9,287 nucleotides of DNA from NCBI GenBank assembly GCA_964458125.1, contig CAYWHE010000163.1, positions 1 to 9,287 on the forward strand, written 5' to 3'. Shown piece after piece: positions 1 to 7,556 of this stretch; positions within the stretch are counted from its first letter, which is position 1, and every line of letters begins with the position of its first letter. The notes below the pieces were generated by a model. The model was given only the letters and a program-made list of their open reading frames with translations, ran no database searches and was not told the origin of the DNA. The DNA is from CAYWHE01 sp964458125. GTDB taxonomy: Bacteria > Bacteroidota > Bacteroidia > AKYH767-A > OLB10. The translations under genes were made by a program, and so were the position numbers.

Positions 1-1
1 C

Positions 2-1996
2 AATCCGGTTAACTGGCATCCATGGAAGGAGGAAGTGCTTCAAAGGGCAAAGGATGAGAACAAGCTGCTCCTGATCAGCATCGGTTACTCGGCCTGCCAC
101 TGGTGTCATGTGATGGAAAGGGAATGTTTTGAAGACGGGGAAACTGCCCTGCTGATGAACAGGCATTTTATCAACATCAAGGTAGACCGGGAGGAGCGTC
201 CGGATATTGACCAGGTTTATATGAACGCCGTTCAGCTGATGACGGGCAGCGGGGGGTGGCCTTTGAACTGCATCACCCTGCCCGATGGACGGCCCTTGTT
301 TGGCGGTACCTACTTTCCGCGTGAACGATGGAAGCAGACCTTGCTCCAGGTTGCCGAATTCTACCGCCGTGAACCCGCAAAATGCTGGGAGTATGCTGCG
401 GAAATCACAACGGCAGCAGGAAGACCGGCACCGCTGATCCCGGTGACTGATGAGCTTCACTTCGAGGTTAACCTGGCACATGAAATCTATCAGAACTGGC
501 AGATTTATTTTGACAGAAAAGAAGGAGGACCAAACCGGGCTCCAAAATTCCCATTACCCAATAATCTTCAGTTCCTGCTTCGATATGGTTATCATACTGC
601 TGATAAGTCGTGTCTGGATTATGTTTACCTGACGCTTACAAAAATGGCCTATGGAGGAATCTATGACCAGTTGGGCGGAGGATTTTGCCGTTATTCTACC
701 GATAGCTACTGGAAAGTTCCGCATTTTGAAAAGATGCTGTACGACAATGCGCAGCTCATCAGCATATATGCGCAGGCTTATCAGCACTCCGGTATTCAAT
801 TATTCAGAGAAGTGGTGTCTGGAACCATCGGTTTTCTGGAACGCGAAATGAAGCATGAAAACGGAGGCTTTTATGCGGCCCTTGATGCCGACAGCGAAGG
901 TGTTGAAGGCCGTTATTATGTCTGGCAGGCGCAGGAGCTGGAATCATTGCTGGGAGATCGCTTTCCGCTTTTTGCAGCTTATTTCAACGTGAACCAGGAG
1001 GGTTTGTGGGAACACGGATACTATATCCTTCTACGTAAAAAACAGGATGAGGAGGTATTTTCGGCTTTTGGGCTTTCTTCCGAAAATGGAAACCGGCTCA
1101 TCGGCGAATGCAGGAAAATACTCATGGATGCGCGTTCGCGCCGGATTCGTCCCGGATTGGATGATAAACTGATGGTTTCATGGAACACCTGTATGATCAA
1201 AGCTTTTGTAGATGCCTACCATGCATGGGGAGATGAATCCTTTCTGCGGAAAGCCGCTGACCTGGCCAGATTCATTCTCGAAACCTGCTCGCGTCCGGAT
1301 GGGGGATTATGGCATTCCTGGCAAAAGGGTGAAACGAAAATCAATGGATTCCTCGATGACTATTCCTTTTTGATTGAAGCGCTGATGGAATTGTATTCGG
1401 CAAGTTCAGAAGTTAAATTCCTGGAGGAGAGTCACAGACTTGCCGCATACGCCATCCAATATTTTAATTCCGGAAAAAACGGATATTTTTATTATACCTC
1501 CTCACTCGACCAGGCCTTGTATAACCGCAATTGTGAACTGGAGGATCATGTCATGCCATCTTCTAATTCATCCATGGCAAAAGCGCTGTTCAGACTGGGG
1601 CATTTTTTCCCGGATTCAGGTTACAGGAAAAAGGCATCGCAACTGTTATCCGGAATTCTGCAGAAGGCGGTATCCTACGGATCATCTTATTCCAACTGGG
1701 GCCTTTTATTGATCGATCATGTTTTTCCCTTTTATGAAATCGTGATCACCGGCAATAAATCCCGTTCCATGGCCAAACGGATTTCGGAAAAATATCTTCC
1801 CAACAAACTTCTTTCCTTTTCGGAAACAATAAGTGAGCTGGAAATATTTGAGGGTAGATTTATTGAAGGCAGGACCCTGGCCTATGTTTGTGAAAACCAG
1901 GTTTGTTTTCCGCCGGTTGAAAGCGAGAGAGGGGTATATGATTTATTGAATTATAATTTGCAATCGGGTCAAAATAACAGCGAAGATTCCCATTAG
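2..1996 (+). CDS. YyaL/SPATA20-family thioredoxin-fold protein (DUF255), 5' end cut off by window
   Basis: The reading frame is open to the left edge, and residues before the first possible GTG (35) already match the family (N-P-V-N-W-H-P-W-K-E-E), so the true start lies outside. There are 664 visible residues; the family is about 680-700, so perhaps 15-20 are missing. Visible residues 1 to about 150 are a thioredoxin-like domain with a C-H-W-C-H-V-M redox-type motif (cysteines at visible residues 32 and 35). The rest is an alpha/alpha-barrel region like six-hairpin glycosidases or epimerases, with the family signatures V-P-H-F-E-K-M-L-Y-D-N, A-L-D-A-D-S-E-G and D-D-K-L-M-V-S-W-N. The last is normally followed by G-L-M-I, as I recall, but here reads T-C-M-I. 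No signal peptide can be judged because the N-terminus is absent. The biochemical role of the family is not established; a thiol-redox or sugar-related activity is only inferred from the folds. The next gene is 773 bases away, so no operon link to the synthetase is evident. Confidence 0.95.
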   Translation, partial: NPVNWHPWKEEVLQRAKDENKLLLISIGYSACHWCHVMERECFEDGETALLMNRHFINIKVDREERPDIDQVYMNAVQLMTGSGGWPLNCITLPDGRPLFGGTYFPRERWKQTLLQVAEFYRREPAKCWEYAAEITTAAGRPAPLIPVTDELHFEVNLAHEIYQNWQIYFDRKEGGPNRAPKFPLPNNLQFLLRYGYHTADKSCLDYVYLTLTKMAYGGIYDQLGGGFCRYSTDSYWKVPHFEKMLYDNAQLISIYAQAYQHSGIQLFREVVSGTIGFLEREMKHENGGFYAALDADSEGVEGRYYVWQAQELESLLGDRFPLFAAYFNVNQEGLWEHGYYILLRKKQDEEVFSAFGLSSENGNRLIGECRKILMDARSRRIRPGLDDKLMVSWNTCMIKAFVDAYHAWGDESFLRKAADLARFILETCSRPDGGLWHSWQKGETKINGFLDDYSFLIEALMELYSASSEVKFLEESHRLAAYAIQYFNSGKNGYFYYTSSLDQALYNRNCELEDHVMPSSNSSMAKALFRLGHFFPDSGYRKKASQLLSGILQKAVSYGSSYSNWGLLLIDHVFPFYEIVITGNKSRSMAKRISEKYLPNKLLSFSETISELEIFEGRFIEGRTLAYVCENQVCFPPVESERGVYDLLNYNLQSGQNNSEDSH

Positions 1997-2004
1997 CCGG
2001 ATCT

Positions 2005-2026
2005 GAATTGGAAATTATTCCGATTC
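2005..2026 (+). terminator. Possible hairpin terminator after the YyaL-family gene
   Basis: Nine paired positions (GAATTGGAA at 2005-2013 with TTCCGATTC at 2018-2026, one G-U wobble) close a four-base ATTA loop. The hairpin begins 8 bases after the stop codon. No run of T follows it, so it is not a classical intrinsic terminator. It could instead be a transcript-end stabilising hairpin. Confidence 0.3.
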
Positions 2027-2220
2027 TCCATGTTACACTCAAGCCGGTTATTTCCTGTGTTCCAACGGGGTGAATGGTTCTATAGGCCTCCTGATAGCCG
2101 TTTCAACCGCCCGACTGGTCAGGTAAACAAAGCCTGATTCAGGTGTTGATGGCATTGGATCATCCTCGTGAACGGGCTGAATTTGCGTGGAAGCAGGCCA
2201 TTGTTAGAAATTTTTTTTCT

Positions 2221-2253
2221 TTTGTTAATAACTATTTTCCATCCATAATTTTG
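2221..2253 (+). promoter_or_regulatory. Candidate Bacteroidota-type promoter (distal)
   Basis: TTTG at 2221-2224 and TAATTTTG at 2246-2253 are separated by 21 bases. They fit the -33 TTTG and -7 TAnnTTTG pattern described for Bacteroides and Flavobacterium. Transcription from here would give a leader of roughly 510 bases before the synthetase start. The motif is short and the region AT-rich, so chance occurrence is possible. Confidence 0.4.
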
Positions 2254-2379
2254 GTTCTCTGGTTTACAATCGGGAACAACAATTGCTTCTTTTGGATTGT
2301 GTACAGATTTCTTTCCCTGCCGGAAGGATTCATTTACCCTGAAAAAATGGCTGTTCGCTTAAAATTTTTAATGGTTTGA

Positions 2380-2420
2380 AAAATCAGGTAGTTTTCATTT
2401 TTCAAATAAAAACTGATTTT
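2380..2420. repeat. AT-rich inverted repeat
   Basis: AAAATCAG (2380-2387) is matched by CTGATTTT (2413-2420), and an inner TTTT/AAAA pairing is offset by a small bulge. It lies between the two promoter-like sites and could be a weak terminator for transcripts from the distal one, or a protein-binding site. AT-rich sequence makes such matches common, so its meaning is uncertain. Confidence 0.3.
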
Positions 2421-2509
2421 AAAAAGTTGAAAAAAAATAAAATGACCCGAAAATTCAGGCAATCATCTGCGGCTGCGATTGAAATGCCAGCCTGCAATTA
2501 ACTTTATCA

Positions 2510-2538
2510 TTTGGAGACCGCCTTTTTTTATATTTTTG
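2510..2538 (+). promoter_or_regulatory. Candidate Bacteroidota-type promoter (proximal)
   Basis: TTTG at 2510-2513 and TATTTTTG at 2531-2538 are 17 bases apart. The -7 element is a full match to TAnnTTTG; the spacing is at the short end of what is reported. A start point near 2545 would leave a leader of about 225 bases upstream of the synthetase, containing the inverted repeats at 2602-2687. Of the two candidates this is the nearer to the gene and the one I favour. Confidence 0.4.
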
Positions 2539-2601
2539 TTTCGAAACCTTGGAATTTGTTTCATAAGTCCTGCTCCGGTTATCAAGTCATTTTAATTTCC
2601 G

Positions 2602-2687
2602 GATCAGATTTTAAAAGGCGCCGGTTCCCTTTGGGAATCTGACAGCCTGATCACCTGCTGAAGGTGTTTGGAAATGCCGGATGTCAG
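2602..2687 (+). promoter_or_regulatory. Overlapping inverted repeats, possible structured mRNA leader
   Basis: Several complementary arms overlap. TCAGATT (2604-2610) pairs with AATCTGA (2636-2642). TTCCC (2625-2629) pairs with GGGAA (2633-2637). CTGACA (2639-2644) pairs with TGTCAG (2682-2687), enclosing CACCT (2652-2656) and AGGTG (2662-2666) around a five-base loop. GATCAG (2602-2607) can also pair with CTGATC (2647-2652). The first and third pairings share bases 2639-2642, so they exclude each other, as in attenuators and switches. It matches no riboswitch class that I can confirm. Arms of only 5-7 bases arise by chance, so this is a candidate only. Confidence 0.3.
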
Positions 2688-2769
2688 GGTTTTTATCCAT
2701 AAGATTTTGAAACCTTTTCCGGGGGGAAATCGTAATGTTTAAGTAAAACTATTGAATTGATACAGGAAA

Positions 2770-5700
2770 TTGGAAAAGCCGTTTAAACCAGTTGATTTTG
2801 ACCCTTTTGCGGAAATCGAACAACCCGTATTAGTACCTACCACCGAACCTCAGCGGGAAATCTGGACCTCTGTAAAATTAGGAGGGGATCCGGCCAATTG
2901 CGCCTATAATGAATCCGTTTCCATCAGGCTGAAAGGTCATTTGGATTACGTTACCCTCATTCAGGCGGTGAATAGCGTGGTGGCCAGGCATGACGCGCTT
3001 CGGGCAACATTTTCCAATGATGGCACCTTTATGCAGATTGGAAACAGACTCACGCTGGAATTGCCTCTGATTGATTTCTCTTCTTCATCTGCTGTGGATG
3101 AGGAAGTGAATAAATGGCTGAAAGAGGAAGTGGAAACTCCCTTTTCCCTCGAAAATGGTCCTTTGCTGCGTGTAAATGTGCTGAAGGTTACACCCCATGA
3201 ACATTTGCTTACCATCACCGCTCATCATATCATTTGTGACGGATGGTCCATCAGTTTGATCATGCAGGACATGGCCGGATTTTACAATGCATCCGCCTCA
3301 GGAAAACCGTATGTGAAGGAGCAGGAGAACCAATTCAGCGCCTATGCGCTGGAGGAAAAAAAGAAAATGAAGGGTCATGAACAGGACCGAGACGAAAAAT
3401 TCTGGCTAAAGCAATACGAAGGATTTTCCCAGACATTGGAACTGCCATTGGATAAACCCAGACCCGCTGTACGCACCTTCAATGCCAGACGGATCGATGT
3501 TGAGTTTGATAAATCAGTGATTGACAAGGTCAAACTTATTGGGGCCAAAGCAGGTTGCAGCCTGGTGAATACACTCACAGTCGCATTTGAAGTTTTTTTA
3601 CACAGGATAACCGGAAGTGAAGACCTGGTTCTGGGAGTACCTGCCGCTGGTCAGTCTGTTTCCGGGCGTTATGACCTGGTCGGGCACTGTGTCAATCTAT
3701 TGCCCCTGAAAAGCAAAATTTCTTCCCGGTTAACATTTCTCGACCATTTACGTAATCGAAAAAAGGAAATCCTGGATGCTTTCGATCACCAGGAGTATAC
3801 CTTCGGCAGCCTGGTTAAAAAGCTTACGCTTCCCCGTGATCCGGGCAGGATTCCACTTGTTCCGGTCATCATAAATGTGGATACAGGCGTTTTTGACGGG
3901 GTCCGGTTCAACGGATTGGAAAGTTCTTTTATTTCCAATCCAAGGTGTTTTGAAAATTTTGAGATATTCATCAATGCCGCCAATTACCAGGGCAGATTTA
4001 TTGTTGAATGTACGTTTAATACGGACCTTTTTGATGAGGAGGTGATGCTTTTCCGGATGCGTGAATTCAACCAGCTGCTCACTTCCATTGCCGGCAATCC
4101 CGATGAATTCATTGACAAGCTGGACCTCCTGACTCCTGAAGAAAAAGAATTGTTTCTTGTAAAGCTTAATCAGACAAAAGCAGACTATGCCTCCGGAAAA
4201 AGCATTCAGGCTCTTTTTGAAGAACAGGTCAGGCTAAGTGGAAATAAAAGAGCGGTTGTGGCCGGCAATCAGACGCTCACTTACGAAGAATTGAACAGGC
4301 GTGTAAATATCCTGGCCAACCAGTTAATGATTCTTGGGGCAGGCCCCGGTAGCATCATCGCTCTATGCACGGAGAGGAATGCCGATATGGTGGTGTCCTT
4401 GATGGCCATTTTAAAGTCAGGGGCTGCTTATTTACCCATGGATCCGGCCTTTCCGGCCGATCGTCTGCAGTATATGATGGATGATGCCGGGGTTGCCCTC
4501 CTGATTTCCAGTTCGGAAATGGTTCAGAAACTGAAACCAAGAACCGATAAGGTGTTTATACTGGACGGAGATTGGACGGATAAAACCTCAAAGAATGACT
4601 CAAATCCGGTTCTGTCGCATGAGCCTTCCGGACTTGCCTATATTATTTATACTTCCGGTTCCACCGGCAAACCCAAAGGTGTTCAGGTGCATCACCAGGC
4701 GGTGGTGAACCTGCTGAGTCATTTTCAACGTGAATTAAAGGTTGGAAAGGAAGATAATCTCCTGGCGGTTACCACCATTTCTTTCGATATTGCCGGATTG
4801 GAAATATATCTTCCTCTTATTTCCGGTGCAACGCTGACCCTGGCAACAAAGGAAACGGTATCTGATGCCTCCAGGTTGCTTGAAAAAGTCGGCGATCCAT
4901 CCATAACCATCTTGCAGGCCACACCGGTGTCATGGAGAATGCTGGTGTCCTCGGGATGGAATGGTCGGGAGAACCTGAAGGTTTTATGCGGAGGGGAGGC
5001 GCTCGGAGCGGACTTGGCCATGCAGCTTACGCAGCGCTGCCATACCCTCTGGAATGTATACGGCCCGACTGAAACCACCATCTGGAGTACAGCCTGCCAG
5101 CTGAAACCGGGTGAAGTGATTTCCACGCCTTACGCCAGTATCGGAAAACCGATTTCCAACACCAGTGTATACGTGCTGGATAAAAATATGCAGCCCGTAC
5201 CGGTCGGAGTCTCCGGTGAACTTCATATCGGGGGCGATGGCGTCAGCCTTGGTTACCGGAACCGGCCGGAACTTAATGCCGAAAGATTCATTCCCAATCC
5301 GTTTGCCGCTGCAACCGGAGCTAAGCTTTATAAGACCGGTGACCTGGTCCGTTACCGGCTGGATGGAAACCTGGAATATATCAACCGTTTGGATAACCAG
5401 GTCAAGGTTCGGGGATACAGGATTGAACTGGGTGAAATTGAAACCATTCTGGCGGCGCACCCGTCGGTGAATGCAAACGTAACCATTATACGAAAGGATG
5501 CAAGCGGGGAGAACAGGTTGCTGGCCTATTTTATTGCGAATGCCGAAAGGCCAGTGACAACAGGGAAACTGAAAAATTTCCTCCAGGAACAATTACCCGA
5601 ATATATGGTGCCATCGGTCATCACGGAGGTCAGGGAGTTCCCGCTGACCCCAAACGGAAAACTGGACAGGAATGCCTTGCCAGATCCGGAAATGCAGACG

Positions 5701-6804
5701 ACCGATACCCGGACATTTATTCCATCGCGTACGCCAAATGAAAATTTGCTGGCCAGCATCTGGTCTGAAATTCTGGGATTGAGCCGGATCAGTATGAAGG
5801 ATGATTTCTTTCAGCTCGGTGGGCATTCCCTCCTGGCCGTAAAATTGATGATGGAAATAGAAAAGCACAGGGGACTAAAACTTCCGCTGGCCATCCTGTT
5901 TACCAACTCAACTATTGAAAAGCTTGCGCGCATCATGGATGCAGAAGTAAGCAACCAGGTCTGGCATTCCATCGTACCCATAAAAACGAATGGCCACCGG
6001 CATCCGCTTTATTTCGGTCATGGTGTGAGCGGAAATGTATTTAAATATCACGCGCTCTCCGGTTTATTGCCGGAAGATCAGCCTTGTTATGGTTTGCAGG
6101 CATACGGACTGAACGGTAAGGATGTCCCCTTCGATAACATTGAAGATATGGCGGCCTATCACATCAGGGAAATTCTGAAATTTCAACCCGAAGGTACTTC
6201 TTTTGCCCTTGCTGGAGGTTCCTTCGGAGGGTACCTGGTTTATGAAATGGCGAGGCAACTGGTACAGATGGGAAAAAAGGTCGATTTCGTTGCTTTGATT
6301 GACATCGATGCCGCTACAGCCGTTGAATTTCTGCCATTTTATAAAAAACACCTGGTGAATGCCGGTATCATGATCAAACGTATCTATAACAGGCTGGTAC
6401 ATATCATCAGCGCGGATAAGGCAGAAAGGGAAAAATACCTGACACATAAACTGAAATCCTTTAAATCGAAAAAAGAACTGGATATCTGGCTGAATAAGGA
6501 AGAAGTCGAAATGACTTCCGGAACCGAACAGGCCTCCTATTTTAATAAAATTGAAGATGCCTGTTATAAGGCGCTGATGAATTATAAAATTAAACCTTAT
6601 GACGGAAAAGTAATTTTATTCAGGGCTAAATCGGGCTATTTTTCTGCCAAATATGATTTTGACCTGGGATGGAATTATTATGCAAAATCCGGCGTGGAGG
6701 TGTTTGAAGTACCGGGCGATCACAACTCCATCTTCAATAAGGGTAACGTAGAGGAATTAGCCAGGATTTTCATCGACTGCCTGAACAGGTTACAGTCCAG
6801 TTAA
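2770..6804 (+). CDS. Single-module nonribosomal peptide synthetase (C-A-T-TE), glycine-like specificity
   Basis: The 1344-residue cytoplasmic enzyme is complete. The condensation domain (about 17-445) has H-H-I-I-C-D-G-W at 152-159, the active-site HHxxxDG. The adenylation domain (about 478-975) has T-S-G-S-T-G-K-P-K-G at 628-637, N-V-Y-G-P-T-E-T-T from 762, Y-K-T-G-D ending at 858 and N-G-K with the catalytic lysine at 964. Aligning by eye to gramicidin synthetase A gives code residues D673, I674, L677, Q716, L739, G741, V763, I771, W772, K964. This is one change from the glycine code I remember (D-I-L-Q-L-G-L-I-W-K). The carrier domain has L-G-G-H-S with the phosphopantetheine serine at 1020. 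The thioesterase (about 1076-1340) has G-G-S-F-G-G with Ser1151, probable Asp1178 and His1318 in G-D-H. No epimerase or methyltransferase is present. The start is TTG: a TGA lies four codons upstream in frame, and the N-terminal residues resemble those of related proteins. It is probably co-transcribed with the following transferase gene. Substrate is predicted; product is inferred. Confidence 0.96.
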   Translation: MEKPFKPVDFDPFAEIEQPVLVPTTEPQREIWTSVKLGGDPANCAYNESVSIRLKGHLDYVTLIQAVNSVVARHDALRATFSNDGTFMQIGNRLTLELPLIDFSSSSAVDEEVNKWLKEEVETPFSLENGPLLRVNVLKVTPHEHLLTITAHHIICDGWSISLIMQDMAGFYNASASGKPYVKEQENQFSAYALEEKKKMKGHEQDRDEKFWLKQYEGFSQTLELPLDKPRPAVRTFNARRIDVEFDKSVIDKVKLIGAKAGCSLVNTLTVAFEVFLHRITGSEDLVLGVPAAGQSVSGRYDLVGHCVNLLPLKSKISSRLTFLDHLRNRKKEILDAFDHQEYTFGSLVKKLTLPRDPGRIPLVPVIINVDTGVFDGVRFNGLESSFISNPRCFENFEIFINAANYQGRFIVECTFNTDLFDEEVMLFRMREFNQLLTSIAGNPDEFIDKLDLLTPEEKELFLVKLNQTKADYASGKSIQALFEEQVRLSGNKRAVVAGNQTLTYEELNRRVNILANQLMILGAGPGSIIALCTERNADMVVSLMAILKSGAAYLPMDPAFPADRLQYMMDDAGVALLISSSEMVQKLKPRTDKVFILDGDWTDKTSKNDSNPVLSHEPSGLAYIIYTSGSTGKPKGVQVHHQAVVNLLSHFQRELKVGKEDNLLAVTTISFDIAGLEIYLPLISGATLTLATKETVSDASRLLEKVGDPSITILQATPVSWRMLVSSGWNGRENLKVLCGGEALGADLAMQLTQRCHTLWNVYGPTETTIWSTACQLKPGEVISTPYASIGKPISNTSVYVLDKNMQPVPVGVSGELHIGGDGVSLGYRNRPELNAERFIPNPFAAATGAKLYKTGDLVRYRLDGNLEYINRLDNQVKVRGYRIELGEIETILAAHPSVNANVTIIRKDASGENRLLAYFIANAERPVTTGKLKNFLQEQLPEYMVPSVITEVREFPLTPNGKLDRNALPDPEMQTTDTRTFIPSRTPNENLLASIWSEILGLSRISMKDDFFQLGGHSLLAVKLMMEIEKHRGLKLPLAILFTNSTIEKLARIMDAEVSNQVWHSIVPIKTNGHRHPLYFGHGVSGNVFKYHALSGLLPEDQPCYGLQAYGLNGKDVPFDNIEDMAAYHIREILKFQPEGTSFALAGGSFGGYLVYEMARQLVQMGKKVDFVALIDIDAATAVEFLPFYKKHLVNAGIMIKRIYNRLVHIISADKAEREKYLTHKLKSFKSKKELDIWLNKEEVEMTSGTEQASYFNKIEDACYKALMNYKIKPYDGKVILFRAKSGYFSAKYDFDLGWNYYAKSGVEVFEVPGDHNSIFNKGNVEELARIFIDCLNRLQSS

Positions 6805-6822
6805 CGTTGAACCTTGGAAACT

Positions 6823-7551
6823 ATGGTCATTCAAGGCAATTGTGTGTTCTTACCGGAGGTGTTTTGGCAACAAGCTGAAAGGGATTTCATCCCACCGGGA
6901 AATATCATATCGGTTATCGTTGCCGGTATGAACATGTTTGATCCGGGCGATTTCCTTGAATTTGCTTTGGAGCTGGACAGTGAAGAGCAGGCGAGGGATA
7001 AAGCATTTATAAATGAACAAAGCAGGAAACAATTTCTCCTGGGTCATTACCTGTTGCGCCGGTTGCTTGCGCCCATGGTTGGCCTGAAACCTCGTGAACT
7101 CAGTTTCGGAAGTGCTTTCAATAAAAAACCTGTCCTTGTTAATGGGCAAAAGCCTGTTCATTTTAATATTTCCCATGCTGGTGAAAAGGTTGTAATCTGT
7201 CTTTGTCACGAAGATCCTGTTGGGGTGGATATTGAAAAAATAAACCCCGATTTTGATTTCCGATCCTTCGCTGCAGAACATTTCTCAGCAGCGGAGAAAC
7301 TGGAATTGGGGCAGGAAGGGGAAAAAGCCCGGTTGAATTTCTTCCTCATCTGGACAAGGAAGGAATCCTGCATGAAGCTGACAGGAGAAGGCATTTCTGA
7401 TGATCTGAAAAACATGGATATGTCAACCGGAAAAGGCAGCGGTGATGGAAAAGGCCCCTTTGTATTCTCAACGATTCTGGATGGATATGCCGTCAGTATT
7501 GCCTGTCCTCAAAGACGTGAAATACGTTATTCTCTTTTTCAAAAAGATTGA
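6823..7551 (+). CDS. 4'-phosphopantetheinyl transferase, Sfp type
   Basis: The enzyme transfers phosphopantetheine from coenzyme A to the carrier-domain serine, here most likely Ser1020 of the synthetase just upstream. From the ATG it is 242 residues, normal for Sfp-type enzymes. Visible motifs are N-K-K-P in the N-terminal half, N-I-S-H-A (Ser117, His118), V-G-V-D-I-E-K with the metal-binding Asp136 and Glu138, and W-T-R-K-E-S with Trp177, Lys180 and Glu181 (usually W-x-x-K-E-A). I chose ATG at 6823, which is 18 bases after the synthetase stop; an in-frame TTG at 6814 would add three residues. Short spacing and shared direction support one operon and a dedicated partner role. It could also serve other carrier proteins of the cell. 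No signal peptide is seen, so it should be cytoplasmic. Confidence 0.92.
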   Translation: MVIQGNCVFLPEVFWQQAERDFIPPGNIISVIVAGMNMFDPGDFLEFALELDSEEQARDKAFINEQSRKQFLLGHYLLRRLLAPMVGLKPRELSFGSAFNKKPVLVNGQKPVHFNISHAGEKVVICLCHEDPVGVDIEKINPDFDFRSFAAEHFSAAEKLELGQEGEKARLNFFLIWTRKESCMKLTGEGISDDLKNMDMSTGKGSGDGKGPFVFSTILDGYAVSIACPQRREIRYSLFQKD

Positions 7552-7556
7552 CCCGG

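Larger units (their letters stand above)
1997..2769. other. Long intergenic region with no convincing gene
   Basis: This stretch separates the YyaL-family gene from the synthetase gene. No frame on either strand gives a protein I recognise. Base composition shifts from fairly balanced (up to about 2190) to clearly AT-rich around 2205-2440, and back to mixed near 2600. The contents I can support are a hairpin just after the upstream stop, two promoter-like sites, an AT-rich inverted repeat at 2380-2420, and overlapping inverted repeats at 2602-2687. A short frame at 2143-2379 is treated as spurious. The most likely job of the region is control of the downstream biosynthetic pair. Confidence 0.7.

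Noticed and set aside
2143..2379. 78-residue open frame in the intergenic region with a hydrophobic middle.
   Set aside because: It starts with GTG, has no good ribosome site, runs into very AT-rich low-complexity sequence with many F, N and I codons, spans the distal promoter-like site, and resembles no family I know.
2617..2645. Resemblance to the start of a cobalamin riboswitch (GCCGGTTCCC).
   Set aside because: The conserved B12-box core and the CCCGCAACTGT-like segment are not present downstream.
2617..2690. Resemblance to TPP riboswitch pieces (CTGA, CCTGATC, GGAAATGCCGG, CAGGG).
   Set aside because: The CTGAGA core is absent, the order and spacing of the helices are wrong, and a glycine-type NRPS is not an expected target.
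4984..5592. 202-residue open frame on the - strand inside the synthetase gene.
   Set aside because: It lies opposite the conserved adenylation motifs, shows no recognisable domain, and is a shadow of the real frame.
6850..7281. 143-residue open frame on the - strand opposite the transferase gene.
   Set aside because: The + strand frame has all the Sfp-type motifs; the - strand frame shows no domain and has no independent support.
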